Positions 23,601 through 35,692 of a stretch of DNA of 64,000 bases are shown here, one piece after another. The stretch is from the NCBI GenBank assembly GCA_013350335.1, contig CM023541.1:39238739-39302738 (forward strand). Reading direction: 5' to 3'. The notes beneath the pieces were generated by a model that saw only the letters and a program-made list of their open reading frames with translations, searched no databases and was not told where the DNA came from. Made by a program: the position numbers and the translations under genes. Origin of the DNA: Chimonanthus salicifolius (Eukaryota > Streptophyta > Magnoliopsida > Laurales > Calycanthaceae). How positions within the stretch are numbered: position 1 is the first letter of the stretch; every line of letters begins with the position of its first letter.

Positions 23601-26600
23601 ACCACTGCTACAGAGAGAATAGGAAAGAAACACTAATCGAAGATCTTATTCATTCTTTTCTTTTTGAGTAAATTTTATAATTTTCGTTTGAGAAAGGAAG
23701 AAAGAGCTTCGCCATCGAAAAATATGGAGACAGTAAGTAAGTCTGCCTTGGTTGGAAATACAATCTACCTCCATTTGTTGGGTGGTCCAAACCATTATTA
23801 TAGAGGCAAGCAGCTAATTTGGATTGGCCAGTGGTCCTTTTTGCTCTTTGAATATGGGACAGACAAGACAGTGGACCTACTAGAGTTGTGGTCTAGGATA
23901 CATTCAGCAAGGTCCCTCCCCCATTAAACAAAACAGAGGATGATTAGGGACCTTTGGCACAAGTGGGGCAGGGCAAGTTCAAGGGCTAGTTGCAGATGCA
24001 GGGGTCTCTTTGGCAAGGCACCACTTGTTGTTCAACTTAAAGACTTTTTCCCCTTTGAATGTTGATCATTGCTTTATTAAAAAAAATGATAAAAAAGCTT
24101 GTTCGATTATGATAACTGAATATTTTTAAAATGTATATGTGGCATATGTTAGCAATATCCCACATCACCTATGGGCCTTGGAGTTATGGGGTTTATAAGC
24201 ACATGAGTTCCCTCTCCTTAATAGCCAGTTTTTAAGGATGAGTTCTATTGATATATTTTATCGTGGTATCAGAGCAAGGGGTACCACAGGGACGGGTCGG
24301 GTTCATGTCTCCAGCCTTGTGTGGAGGGGGAGAGCCAAGTGTCTCCAACCCTTGCGCTGAGAGGGAGTGTTAGCAATATCCCACATTGCCTTTGAGCCTT
24401 GGAATTTTGGGGTTTATACGCACATAGGTTCCCTCTCCTTAATAGTCAGTTTCCAAGGATGAGTTCTACTCATGTGTTTTATCGTGGTATCAGAGCAGGG
24501 GTACCACAGGGACGGGTCGGGTTCATGTCTCCAGCCTTACGTGGAGAGGGAGAGCCAAGTGTCTCCAGCCCTTGCGCTGAGAGGGAGTGTTAGTAATATC
24601 CCACATTGCCTTTGGGCCTTGGGGTTACTTTTCTTTAATGAGCATGTTAAGTCCACATTCTTTCTTTTATGTGATGAAGGTTAGAAAGTCTTCTAAAATT
24701 TCCATCACTCATTATCTAAGGATCCACCATTCCAGCAACACATTAATTGTTGTTGTTCAATCGCTAGGAGCAGTTACTGATCATCATTGTTATCAAGGGC
24801 CAACTGATATGAACAGTTTGACAAATGGTAAAAGTCCAAACTAGTTGTCATCATCACTGTTGTCAAGTCATTTCCATCTTATCTAACTTGGCTTCTGGTG
24901 CTCTACTTTTCCTTCTCTTTGATTTAATTGAGTCCTAGTCAAGGTCAGATTCTTAGGCTCAAGTGTCTGTCAGCTTGCGAAGGCTATTTGTAGCTTTTTA
25001 AATTTTACTTAACGATGAAGGTTTCTGCTAAATGTTGAGGTAGATCCATTAGGGCATTCAACAGGTTAATTTTGCCTTGAGTTATGAAAATCCATATTTG
25101 GATCGGGTCTGTTTAATCTTAACCTGAAAAGGAGCATGATTCACTTTCAAGGAAGACAAATGGCGGCACATCGTAACATGATTCAACCCAATTCTAGCCA
25201 TTACTTCAATTATAGTGACATTTGACCCATGATTCACCAATCAATTTAGACCAGTATTTTGCCGCTATAAAAGAGGGCCAAATACGTTGTTTGTAGTTTT
25301 TGAATCCAGCTTCAGTTTCTATCTTGATTCCTAGTCTACAATCAACTATGAAAATTGGAAATATATGGAAAGTCAAAGATAATTTTCAATTTTCAAAGAG
25401 AAGTTTTCTTATACAGGAGAATAGGTGTCTTTATGGAGTCTGATTCAATGGCTAGAATAGTGTCTCAACTCTAAACCAATAGAAGAAGAAGAAGAAAAAA
25501 ATCCATGAAGATAAATAAATGAAGATCCACCAACCTTATTCCCACCACAACTTTGAAATCTTCTTCAAGTGATCTTGTAATATATTTCTGAAAATCAAAC
25601 TTGGTTGAACTTTGGGGAGCCAAATGTGCCTGAATGAAGATATGAGTAAGCAAATCTGAATGGACCCATCAAAGAAATGGTCCAAAATTAGAGAAATAGA
25701 AGCTCAGTCCTTATTCATTACCATGATAAATCCATGTCTAAGTGTAAAGTAATCAACTTTAGTGACAGATCTCACAAATTGTCTGAAGAAGCAAACCTGC
25801 ATGTACCATGTGCGCGGATGTTAAAAAAGGAAGATAATTAATCAAAAACGGAAAAAAAAAAAAAAAAAGAATGACTATAATGATGATAATGATGACAACA
25901 ATAGAGACGAAGATGCCGTCGGCCTTCCTAACCATAATAAGTTCTATGGTAATCTATGGGAAATGAAACTAGTGGGGGCCCACTAGGATTATTGATCTGT
26001 TCAAAAGGAGGCAAAAGAAGTCCACCATTGATTGTCGATGGCTGAAAAATCACCCACATTTGATGTCAACAATTAGAAAAACATTGCAAAATTGAAATTT
26101 AGAATCCAACGGTTGATTTCAAATGACTTTAGAGCTGATGGGTGACACCAGTTAACCAATAATGTGGATTACTTTTGGGAGATCTACAATCTTTAACAGT
26201 GGCAGTTCCATCGAAATCAAGGTTTAAATGCTAATACTACACCAAACAGATTTGGTAGAATGGGTCAGTCATTGATAGGACTTGATATCTTACATTCATA
26301 ATTTTAAGTAAAAGTTTTGGCCTAAGTACCTAAAAAAGTTTTTTTTTTATTTTAATAACATGAGTATCTTTATTCTATGTGACTAATCCCACAATTACAC
26401 GAAATCACCTGTTAATATTATATATCAAGTAAGTTCGAGAGGAGTTTTTTTATTGAGAGATTCTTTTTTTTCTTAGTAGTTATAAATGAAAAGATACAAG
26501 GAAAAAAGTACGAAAGTGTGGGACAAGAAAGTAGGAAAAAAATATGATTTCTCCTTTGTCTCTAAAATAAACATATTTTCGTTCAGGAGAGAAAATCACT

Positions 26601-29600
26601 ACCGCTATTTAAAAAATATCAAATTAAAAAGAAAATCTTTTTTAATTTTTTTAATTATCCCTAATCCAAATGAGCTTAGAAATCAAATTTAACATATAAA
26701 TAGTACATAGGAGTTTTTTTTTTAATAATATTGATTGCATTAAATTAAAAGGTGATCATTTAGACATCCAACTTTTCTGTTAGGAGATGCTTTTTTTTTT
26801 AATTTAAAGTGAAATTATCATTATGTCCTTTCGATTTTTAAAAAATCCTTCATCATCGGACCGCACATCAGGATGGCAAAATAGTAATTTCATCCTAAAT
26901 TTCAAAAAAGAATGTCTCCGGACAAAAAAGTAGAGTGTCTAAATATCTACCCTTTAATTTAATGCAGTCAATATTATTTAAAAAAAAAAACTTCTATGTA
27001 GTATTTATATGTTAAATTTGATTTCTAAGTTCATTTGGATTAGGGATAATTAAAAAATATTAAAAAATTAAAATAAAGTAGCTTTGTATCTTCATTCTAC
27101 TTTGGAATTGACGACCATAAAGTGGGTATCCTCTTTTTTTTACTTTTTCTTCGTAACGTGACTTCCTTTACATGACCGCCTCATCCTACCTAACCTTAAA
27201 AGAAATAATAAATAGATAAAAGTCTTGATCATGATTCATCACATGCAACAAAGGCAGCCTTTTATTTTGATAGACATGCATGCAACAAAGACAATTTAAC
27301 CAATTTTTATTAATAATTTTCACTCCTCATTTTTAAAAATTCTCCAAAATTAATTGAGCTAATTTGTGATTAGTGAGGTTGAAAAGGCCGTACCATTCAA
27401 TTTATTATTATTATCATTATCTAAGAAATTTATTTTATAAATCTAAAATAAAATAATACAGATAAATAAGTCTGTAAATATTTCAAAAATTAGTCAAATT
27501 TTCTAAGAGATCTAAATACTTTAAACTTAAAAAAAAGGTAAATTCATTACCTTTAATCATAACAATAACTTAAATCTCATGTGATTAAGTTAAATAAAAT
27601 GAAATTTAATTTAACCATATAAAATCCTGAATTCGATGAATCAATCAAACGCAAACTCACATTCTATTGAAAAATAAGCTATCAATTATTAAAATATTAT
27701 ATTTTTACGATACGAAAAATATCTATTTCTTCTACAATATTACGTGATGCAATTTATTGTCTTTTCTGTAAATGTCATTTAAATTAAAAGAGAAATAATT
27801 TTATATTTAAAAATAAAGTATCCGAAAACAAAATTTATGGCCTTTGGATGAAGTTGGTATCATCCATCCAATTAAAAAGTGGGCCCACTTTTCCTTTAGT
27901 TTCAATGGAAGCACTCCACCGTCCTTAGACTTTTGAGTGAAGAATAATAATAAAAGAAGAAAAATAAAAAACGTGGGAGACAGAGAACTTACGATCCAAA
28001 TGAGAACGGGTGACTTGGTCCAGAAATTCAGGTGTCGTCGGCCGAAGGACGTCTCTCTTGCGAACCTGAATCTCTCAGGGTCTGTCCACCAATAAAAGCA
28101 CGACACGTCATAAGTCAATACCGCATTTTAAAGGAATTAAAAAGTGGGTAAAAAAGAAGAGCAACATACACGGCACGTGGACCTTTTGACTTCTTATTAG
28201 TAAAAAATATTTAAAAAAAATAAATATATAAAAAGGGATGTGACAAAAATATGGGTGTTTTTCTAACGCTAGAAAAGATACATCGGCATCTCTTGTTGTC
28301 AAACATCCTTATCAATTCTAAAAAAAAATATCTAAAAATTGATAATAGATACATAATTCGATATATTTAAAATAAACTACATGATACAAAGTCGTCGAAG
28401 AAGATTTATCCATATATTGTTGTTCTATTCTTATAATTGACATTACAATCTTTCATGACCAATTGCAAGATTCTCTAATAACTTCTAAATATGATTCTTC
28501 TCAATTGTAATAAAATCGTAATTGAAGATGGTTTTAGGTATCTATCATATCAATATATGAGTTTTGCGAGTGACTTTTGTGAAGGTTACTTCAGCTAAAA
28601 GAAACATAGTAACAACAAATATAGGTGGAGTTTGCCGATGCTTGTATGAATATAAAGTTTTTATAAAAGATATCGTTTATATTAAAAATCACAAAGCTAC
28701 GATGATATAATAAAGATTTAAATATATATTATATGCTCTGGCCAACCCACATAAAGATCTATTGCAGTTGTTTTTTAAGATATTTTGCAAAATTACTACA
28801 ACGTATGGAAGCTTGATTTTTTTCATAATTAATTAATTGGATATATATATATATATATATATATTTATTTATTTATATAAATCATCTCTTTTTAGATAAT
28901 ACCATGTGTGAACTGATATTCGATGGTCTTCGTCTCACTTTCCCACGACTTCCAGCTTCTCATCTGAAACAAAATTTTGAGGAAAAGCAATTCTCAATGA
29001 ATTTATTTATTCAAAGGAAAAAGAATTCCTGCCAAACAGATGAAAGTTTGATCGACAGAAAAAGATTCCTATCTCTTGTTATGTTAAGTCTCATTCATAC
29101 CTTAGCACGACCAAGTGCCATAGTTGTTATGCAATAGAGAACGTGGAAAATGGCCAATACAAAGATGAAAATGTGGAGTTGATGGATTCCATCCTGAGAA
29201 ACTAGAGCCACTTTTCCCTGAAAATGAAACACATCAAATCTTAATTTCTTTATTTTATTTAACATTTAAACATTAATAAACACTAATTCACTCACACCTC
29301 AGTTCATCATAATCATTATTAAAATTCATTTTCATTTATCAGAGTCGGATTTCTTAGTTCTACGTCTTCATTTAACTCTATCAAAAACCCAAAGGAGTTA
29401 AGAGTCATGGCCAAAGCCTGCCTCAGACAGTGAAAATCTTGAATTTGATTTCCACTTTACCTCAAAGAGCCATTTCCTATAAAGTTATCCAGTGTGTTTG
29501 GATAAAGAGGCTTGTACATGCATCGAGAATTAGTCGAGTGCTCTAAAAGACCTGGACATAAGGATGGAACTCAGGTCGGGTTTTGGCCCGAACCTGCATG

Positions 29601-31667
29601 ACTCGACTCAAAAATCATGCGGGTTTGGTTATGAAGGTCAGGTCAACGGGTCGGGTCGGATTGAGAAGTCAGAAACCCACATTGAGTTCGTGTCAGGTTG
29701 AGTTGAGAAATTTTTAAGTTAACCCCACCCGACCTGACCCCGTAAAAAGTAGGTTAAAAACCGGGTCGGGTTGGGTTTCGGGTTGAGCCGGGTTATAATT
29801 CGGGTCGAGTCGGGTCAAGACGTCCAGGTCAAAAGTTCGGGTCAGATCGGGTCGTGTTCCATATATTAGTAACTCGGGTTGAGTTGGGTTTTAAAAAACC
29901 CGACACGATCCGGCCCGATTTCAGCTCTACTTGGACACCTTGGTCATAAATAAAAAAAATTAACGCTATCAAAAACAGTATATTCAATTACTCCAGTGTC
30001 TATCATATATCTCTTTTATCCTTTATATCCACATTTTTTTTAAGTTTAACTACAATTCACTTGATATTCCTTTTTTATTTTTTTTCTCTAAAATCTCATG
30101 TCTTTAACTTTGGGTATGAATCCATTGGACCCATTTAATGTGGATCCATGTGATCTTGGATCTGAGCTGACCCGCTCTACCCGTTGTTCATGTCATGTAT
30201 GTTGTTTGCCAATTTGTCAACAAATGATGCAAATCGTTGTACGGTCAGCCAATATGACATAGCATCAAAATCATTAAAAAGTCTTCTTATTTTACTTATT
30301 TCCTCATTTTACATGAATGACCGAAAGTCATCTTAATTTTAAACTAAAAATAATATAAGAAATCTGATATTATCTAACTATTTTTAAAATTATTGTATTA
30401 TAAATCAAAATATTAGTTGATGCCTCAAAACAGAGGACCAACAATTCTGAAATAAGTTGAAATATATCTTTCAACGAAGATGATAATAGAATATAAATCT
30501 TTAAATTTTAATAGTTTGATGACTTTTTTAAATAAAAAATGTAAATTTAGTTGAAATTTGCATTTGCAGTGGTTTTAGAGTGTTTCAAATTAAGAATTGA
30601 TAATGTTTTGCAAAGACTTAACATTTAAAACAATGTGATTTTTCTTATAATCGAAGTGTTCAGAGTTTTTTTAAAGCACTCGATGTTGAAATTGTACTCA
30701 ACATAACGAGAAGTACTAATGTCCAACACAAGCCGATATAAAATGTGCCGGACCGTTAGTAACACACATTTTATTTTTGTGAAGATCAATCTGAGGTGAG
30801 TAGTTTGCTAGATTTCTAACCTTGTCGAGGCATTTATCGGGGTATCCGGCTAAAATCCGGCGAGCACCATTGACTGAATTTGAAGTCCACAGTAGCTTCC
30901 GACGGTTATCGTTATCTGAATCAGGTGAATCACTATCCGAACCCGATTTATTGTTGGTATCGGATGTTGTAACCTTTGGATTCGTGCAAGGATGCCAACT
31001 ATTACCCACTGATACCGGTATGCAAATATTTGAAATGGGACCTTGTCCTACTGTTAGCAGTAAGGATATAAATCCCATCAGCATAAGCTCTGCAAAACAA
31101 GATTAGTAAAAAAATAAATCAATAATCATTAGATTTTTTGGGAAGATAATCTAGACAGATATATTAAGATGAAAAATCCACACACGTCGAGCACAGAACA
31201 ATGACGAGAATGAAATAATTACCTGACTTGACTTTCTCTAGTGCTTCATATAGGGCTCTTTTATGCCGCTTTGTTAACCACTGCATGCATTCAAATTAGA
31301 TAAGTGAAGTGTTAAAAATTGTAAGAAAATAATAATTTGAACTTGTGTGGATGGGAATTTCATTTCTGAAATCCTCAAATTAAAAACTTCTGTCTTGTTC
31401 ATTTGAAAAATAAATAAAAACCCATTATGATAATCATGAAAATCAATAAACCCATTATGATAATCATGAAAATCAATAAACCCCTTATGATAATCATGAA
31501 AACCTATTTGGCAGCAAGAGAGAATTCAGAGGAAAAAGTACCTTTCCAATGAGATGGATGATGTGTTCTATGATAATTGAGATCACAACAAGCACGAAAC
31601 ACACTACCGCGACAGCCCACGTCGGCGTTTGCTCCAGAGAACGCGATGTTGCCGTCGCTCCGGCCAT
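20697..31667 (-). CDS. MLO: MLO-family seven-transmembrane protein, clade V type, complete 15-exon gene
   Basis: Exons (read right to left): 31542-31667, 31223-31280, 30821-31089, 29101-29217, 28903-28963, 27993-28081, 25722-25796, 25535-25629, 23348-23397, 22909-22949, 22474-22647, 21975-22010, 21801-21868, 21314-21374, 20697-21161. All junctions are GT-AG and phases match, giving 594 residues. Features: a short lumenal/extracellular N-terminus with [10 protein letters not shown]; seven hydrophobic segments near 18-38, 63-83, 163-186, 299-315, 318-338, 372-397 and 412-438; cysteine-bearing first loop (NICIP, HPC, DKC); cytoplasmic loop with [18 protein letters not shown]; calmodulin-binding helix at 455-475 (ALRKWHH core); C-terminal D-F-S-F at 589-592. 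Clade V MLOs act at the plasma membrane and are required for powdery-mildew entry; MLOs are calmodulin-regulated and linked to calcium entry. A 14-residue tail segment is duplicated (480-493/494-507). Clade call is by residue pattern, not by a tree. Confidence 0.95.
20959..21042 (-). repeat. 42 bp in-frame tandem duplication in the last MLO exon
   Basis: Units 20959-21000 and 21001-21042 differ at only two bases. They encode two adjacent copies of a 14-residue segment ([14 protein letters not shown]) in the cytoplasmic tail, just after the calmodulin-binding helix. Confidence 0.92.
21462..21740. repeat. Degenerate inverted-repeat fragment in MLO intron 14/13 region
   Basis: Located in the intron between 21375 and 21800. 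It carries GGGTTGGGCTTGAA and GGCCCAAATATTAGGC type motifs and the opposed pair AACTCTACATGGATCAGCCC / GACCCAACTG-ATAGAGTT. It resembles the GGGTC-rich elements found elsewhere in the window, but ends are not definable. Confidence 0.35.
24147..24625 (+). mobile_element. Tandem TRIM in MLO intron 8 (LTR-internal-LTR-internal-partial LTR)
   Basis: Three LTR starts (TGTTAGCAATATCCCACAT and near variants) lie at 24147, 24368 and 24588, a period of 220-221 bp. After each of the first two LTRs comes TGGTATCAGAGCA, an initiator-Met-tRNA primer site (about 24264 and 24485), then about 100 bp of shared non-coding internal sequence ending CTGAGAGGGAG as the polypurine tract. The third LTR is cut after about 38 bp. 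This is a terminal-repeat retrotransposon in miniature in tandem form. It is antisense to MLO, in the intron 23398-25534. There is no coding capacity. Confidence 0.88.
26641..27069. repeat. 430 bp palindrome in MLO intron 6 with Mutator-like core
   Basis: The left arm (about 26644-26800) and right arm (about 26905-27066) are reverse complements, sharing AATTATCCCTAATCCAAATG, AAATCAAATTTAACATATAAAT and TTGATTGCATTAAATTAAA. The inner part reads ATTTAGACATCC and GGTAG-TATTTAGACACTC in opposite orientation around a spacer containing GTGAAATTATCATTATG. This matches the end sequence of the Mutator-like elements at 59.1 and 60.6 kb. No gene is present; it lies inside intron 25797-27992. Confidence 0.8.
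28838..28875. repeat. (AT)n microsatellite in an MLO intron
   Basis: An AT dinucleotide run followed by TTTATTTATT, lying about 30 bp beyond the 5' splice site of exon 5, within intron 5. Confidence 0.7.
29385..29955 (+). mobile_element. Au-like SINE in MLO intron 3, split by an inserted element
   Basis: The plus strand shows a tRNA-like head (TTTGATTTCCACTTTACCTC), AGTGTGTTTGGATAAAGAGG, and GAGAATTAGTCGAGTGCTC leading to GGACA. It is interrupted at 29560-29930 and resumes as TTGGACACCTTGGTCATAAAT, the typical Au SINE 3' end. Confidence 0.6.
29560..29930. mobile_element. GGGTCGGGT-rich inverted-repeat element (copy 1, MLO intron 3)
   Basis: A 371 bp unit with inverted ends (AACTCAGGTCGGGTTTTGG at left; AAAACCCGAC...GATTTCAGCTC at right). 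It is dense in GGGTCGGGT and its complement. The flanking CTGGACAT (29552-29559) and TTGGACAC (29931-29938) match 6 of 8 bases, both differences being transitions, and the flanks rejoin into one SINE. An 8 bp duplication and short inverted ends fit a non-autonomous hAT element. Confidence 0.6.
31421..31507. repeat. 30 bp minisatellite, three copies, in MLO intron 1
   Basis: The unit CCCATTATGATAATCATGAAAATCAATAAA begins at 31421, 31451 and 31481 (third copy CCCCTTATGA...). It lies 35 bp from the exon 1 splice donor. Confidence 0.9.
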
Positions 31668-32200
31668 CTTCCAATTACTCTATCTCTCCTTCACTATCTC
31701 TTTCTCAAATAAATTGGAATTCAAGAAGTGAAAAGCAAGCAAATTACCTAATTTGAGGTGGTTTGCTACCTTCAACCTCAAGTTTTAGATTAGAAACAAG
31801 AGGTAGAAGATGATGATTGTGATGATGATAACGGTATTATGAGATTGAAAGGATTATAAAGTAAAGGGAATGGAAACTGTGGACTTTGACTGGGTACCAT
31901 TTGTGAGATGGGAATTCTTTGACCAAAAGAAACACGCAAAGAAGATGGAGAAAGAAAAAGGGAGCTTCTCTTGTCATCTTCTTGTGGTGTTTGGAGTTTG
32001 AACCATGAAATGGTCTGTTTACTTTTAATTTTCTAAAGTCCAAGGGCCCTACTAATCAACTTCAAGCCCAAAAGAATTAAATAAAAAAATAAAAAATAAA
32101 AAACCTTGTTGTGAAGAAATCATTTGCTTAAATATTCAAATTTATGATCAGAGAGCCAACTTTTTGTATGACTTGGTCAACTAACAAAGTGATACTCAAT
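31668..32200 (-). promoter_or_regulatory. MLO 5' region with candidate TATA and W-boxes
   Basis: On the minus strand TTTATAATCC near 31850-31860 is a possible TATA element about 185 bp upstream of the ATG. TTGAC[CT] W-box cores, the binding sites of WRKY factors, occur at 31886-31891 and 31919-31924 on the plus strand and GGTCAA at 32175-32180. Clade V MLO genes are often pathogen-induced, which fits, but short motifs like these also occur by chance. Confidence 0.35.
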
Positions 32201-33405
32201 AAAGTTAAAGAGATTAGTAATTTATGGAAAAGAAAACTCTAAATTATACTCCTAACTTGACTTGCCAAAATTTGATTGGGTTCGAATATTTTGAATCGAA
32301 TATGAATATTTTAAATGGATACATTTTTACAATTTTGTATTTCTTGAAATAGATCTGTCAAAATTTGACCCACCTGATTACCTGAACTAAATCCAAACAA
32401 TTTAAATGAATATGATTTTAAAATTTTATGTCTCGAATCTTAAATAGATTCACACTGACTAACCCGTTTAATAAAAAAAATAAGTAATTAGTAGAAGATT
32501 GTTGATCGGAACTCGATGACTCATCAAGTCTACTCCTAACTAGTCAGCAGTGCCAGTCCTAAAATACTCTGAAAGTTCAGGACCCTAGACAAAATCCTAC
32601 TGTAATTAGTATCCTTTTTTTTTTTTTTTTGCCCCCTAACAAATCTTGAAATTTTAGGAGCCCTAAGCAAGGCTTAGACCGTCTATAACCAGAGCCGGCC
32701 CGTGCTGTTTAGATAAATATATATAAAATAATTAATAGATCCATTAGGTATATAGGAGCCAAAGTAAGGTACCTAATCCGTCATGATTCCTCAACAAATG
32801 GATGGTATCAGTTTACCCATATTATATTATTATATCGGCTGGTTTTTAATGCTTTAATATTGAAAACTTGAGAGTCAATTGAGACAAATTTGAAATGTGA
32901 ATAAGGTAAAAATGGAGAAAAATAAAGGGTCGCATTAACATTTAAAAAAAGAATTATACAAAAATTTGTAGGACAGAAATCATATTTAAATTGCTAAATA
33001 TCACTTAGTAATTTTTGAATTCTTAATTCAATCTCTTAGCTAAATAATTGAGTAGACAATTTAATTTCAAATAAAAATTTTAGATAACCCAAATATTTAA
33101 CTCCAAAATTTTGTGTTGGGCCAAAATTCCAGTTAATATTAATCACTTTTATTTCTAAAATGTCAAATAATATTAAGCCTTATTAAGGATCATTGCCGCG
33201 TGGGGCCTACATTGGATTGAATGGACTCCATCTCCCCTCACACTAGCCTACTCTTGCAAATTACATTCGTGCCTAATTTTTTTTTTTTTTTTTTATAATC
33301 TATTAATCTAATCTAAGATAAAATTGTTTTTTTTTTTCAAACTTCTAAAACCTTAGCTTCAATCATGTTATTAAAATAGTTTTATTTAAAAAACACCATA
33401 TCGAT
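32201..33405. other. Intergenic, no supported gene
   Basis: AT-rich. A short segment at about 32548-32705 has ends AGTGCCAGTCCT and AGAGCCGGCCCGTGCTG, and an inner AGGACCCTAGACAAAATCCTA. It may be a decayed hAT fragment. Nothing else recognised. Confidence 0.4.
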
Positions 33406-33711
33406 CAAGGGTTTAAAATTAGGGCCGGCCGATATCTTTCTCTCTCTGTTTTTTCTTTAAGATATCAGATGTGTATTTTTTTTTCCTTTTTTTCAGAATT
33501 AAAAAATTCAAAAATGTACTTGGTTTTTTTAATTTTTGAAAATTATAAAAAAAAAGGTAAAATATTGGCTTGGGTGCACCGCTGATATGAAGCTTTTTTT
33601 AAAAAGACGATAATCTTAAATATCGGCCAATACATCTACCATATAGTCCGATATTTTCACGATATAGTCCAATATATATATATCGTATCCGCCAATACTT
33701 TCAAACCATTT
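33406..33711 (+). mobile_element. ATCGGCCGAT-type hAT-like element, old long copy
   Basis: Starts CAAGGGTTTAAAATT and ends near TTTCAAACCATT. It has diverged GGCCGGCCGATATC and ATATCGGCCAATAC motifs with an AT-rich middle, and CpG-depleted variants (ATAGTCCGATA). No target duplication is recognisable. Confidence 0.55.
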
Positions 33712-35573
33712 CTTCTCGTAAGTAAAAGTGGATGAGATCTAACAATGTTCATAATAAAATTTAAACTTAATTTTAGACTCATATAAATTAGGGTAAAAAA
33801 AATTGATTGATTGAAGTCAATTAAAATTTTAAATACTGACAAAAATTTAAATCCAAATTTAAATATGTAAAATTTACATCAATCAACAAAAATGATCAAG
33901 GTATATCTCATACATCGTAATCGTGCCAACCCAAATCCGATCGTAATCGTTGCTGGTCCCATCAAATTTAATAAACGGTTGAAAAAGAATCATTAATAGT
34001 CACTATCATGTAGTTACTATAGCACATCAAAGTCGTTTTCAGGTTATACTCAATCCTTGCATAAAAATCCACATTTTTGAACTGAATGACATGACACGTG
34101 TATGGTCGATGGGGCACAAAAAAATTATTTTTCTTAATGTGTGGAAAATCAGTAATATTTTCTCAAGTCTATCCTTGAAATAATTGTTTTTTATAACGAA
34201 ATGATTGAAAAACTGGAAGCCTCCCTAGCGTGTGAAATCAGGTAATGCTCTCCGAGATTTTGATTTTCTCGTCAACGAAAAATGTGCTGACTCTATTTCA
34301 CGATATTTTTGCTTTTACTGTTTTAGAGTTTTTTTAATTCAACTTTACAATTTTGTAAGTTAAACTCTTTATAATTTAGTACTCTATAAAATTATATTAT
34401 ATCTAAAATAATATTGACAATTGATCTTGACTTTGGGCCCATAAAAAATGTAATAAATCTCTTTAACTCTATACTTACTACATTCATAACAAAAAATATA
34501 TTACCCCGACCATTTCATAAAGTAATATTTCATACATTCATAATATAAAATTACTGTAAAAATGATAAAAGATCTCACAAACAATATCATTTAAACTCCA
34601 GAAAAGTAATCTGATATAGATTTCTAAATAAACTTTTTCATTCTTTGAGACGGTACATGCATTTTGTTCTTGAACGATAATTTATGCCGTATAAGAATGA
34701 ATTGAGTGATTTCTTTCCACAAAGAGAAGCTAAGAAGACATTTTAAGGATAGGTGAGAATTTTAAGGAACTTTTTAAAAAAGAATATTCTTAGATGCTCT
34801 AATTTAATAACCTCTATAAAGTAAAATATGTGCTATGGTCGTAACCATATTACATTATAGATGTTTTACTATATATTAATGCATTCTCATTGAATTGGTA
34901 AAGATAAGTGAATTTTTCGATCTTTTAAAAAATCAAGAGATAAGGAATAAGATGATTCTATGAATCTCACTTTTATAGTGAGATAGCTGTTATAATAATC
35001 TATCTAACCATATAATTTTTTAAACTTGGAGCAAACCACAACTTCTGACTTGTAGAGCCATACCATTCGGGCATTTCAACTCAGGCAACCTGCCCTATTT
35101 TATAATTTTTACAGTTTTTAATATGATGAATTTATTTAGGTTCACAAGATACAAAGGAATTCATTTGATTCTTTTCACTCTATCTTGTTTTTTTTTTAAA
35201 AAAAAATTGAATAACATAAATTTTACATCATTAAATTCCCTCATATTTTAAATATTCACAATTTATTTACATTTACGCTTCTGTTTTCAATATTTCAATA
35301 TTTAAAATAATTTTTTCATAATTTGCACGAAGAGTGAGGGTTAGAGTTGTCAATGGACTTAAGTCTGACCTAACTCCAACTAGCACTTGGTTCAATAATT
35401 TTGTGAGTAGGTTAAATGAGTCCTAAGATTGGGAGAGGGCCACATTTTAATCCAACAATCTTGACGAGATATTTGTAACGCAAGATCTTAACCTCCTTCA
35501 ACTGTTGAACACCATCTACATCTTAATTAAGCTAAATATATTCTTGATCTCACCTATTGTCAGTGGTTCGGAG
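33712..35573. other. Intergenic, nothing recognised
   Basis: AT-rich sequence without supported coding, RNA or transposon features on either strand. Confidence 0.5.
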
Positions 35574-35692
35574 CAAGGGTCCGAATATCGGCCGCATCGT
35601 ATCGTCCGATATCACAATATCAGCTGTTTTTATAAAAAAAAAATAATTAAGAAGAGAGAAAAATATCGACGAGATCGTTTTTTCGACCCCTG
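35574..35692 (+). mobile_element. ATCGGCCGAT-type hAT-like element, 119 bp copy
   Basis: Ends CAAGGGTCCGAATATCGGCC and TTTTTTCGACCCCTG are inverted repeats of each other (CA-GGGTC-GAA). The flanks GTTCGGAG (35566-35573) and GTTCTGAG (35693-35700) match 7 of 8 bases, a hAT-type 8 bp target duplication. Confidence 0.75.

Noticed and set aside
23664..23927. 87-codon plus-strand frame inside MLO intron 8
   Set aside because: No recognisable domain; intronic and antisense to MLO; likely chance.
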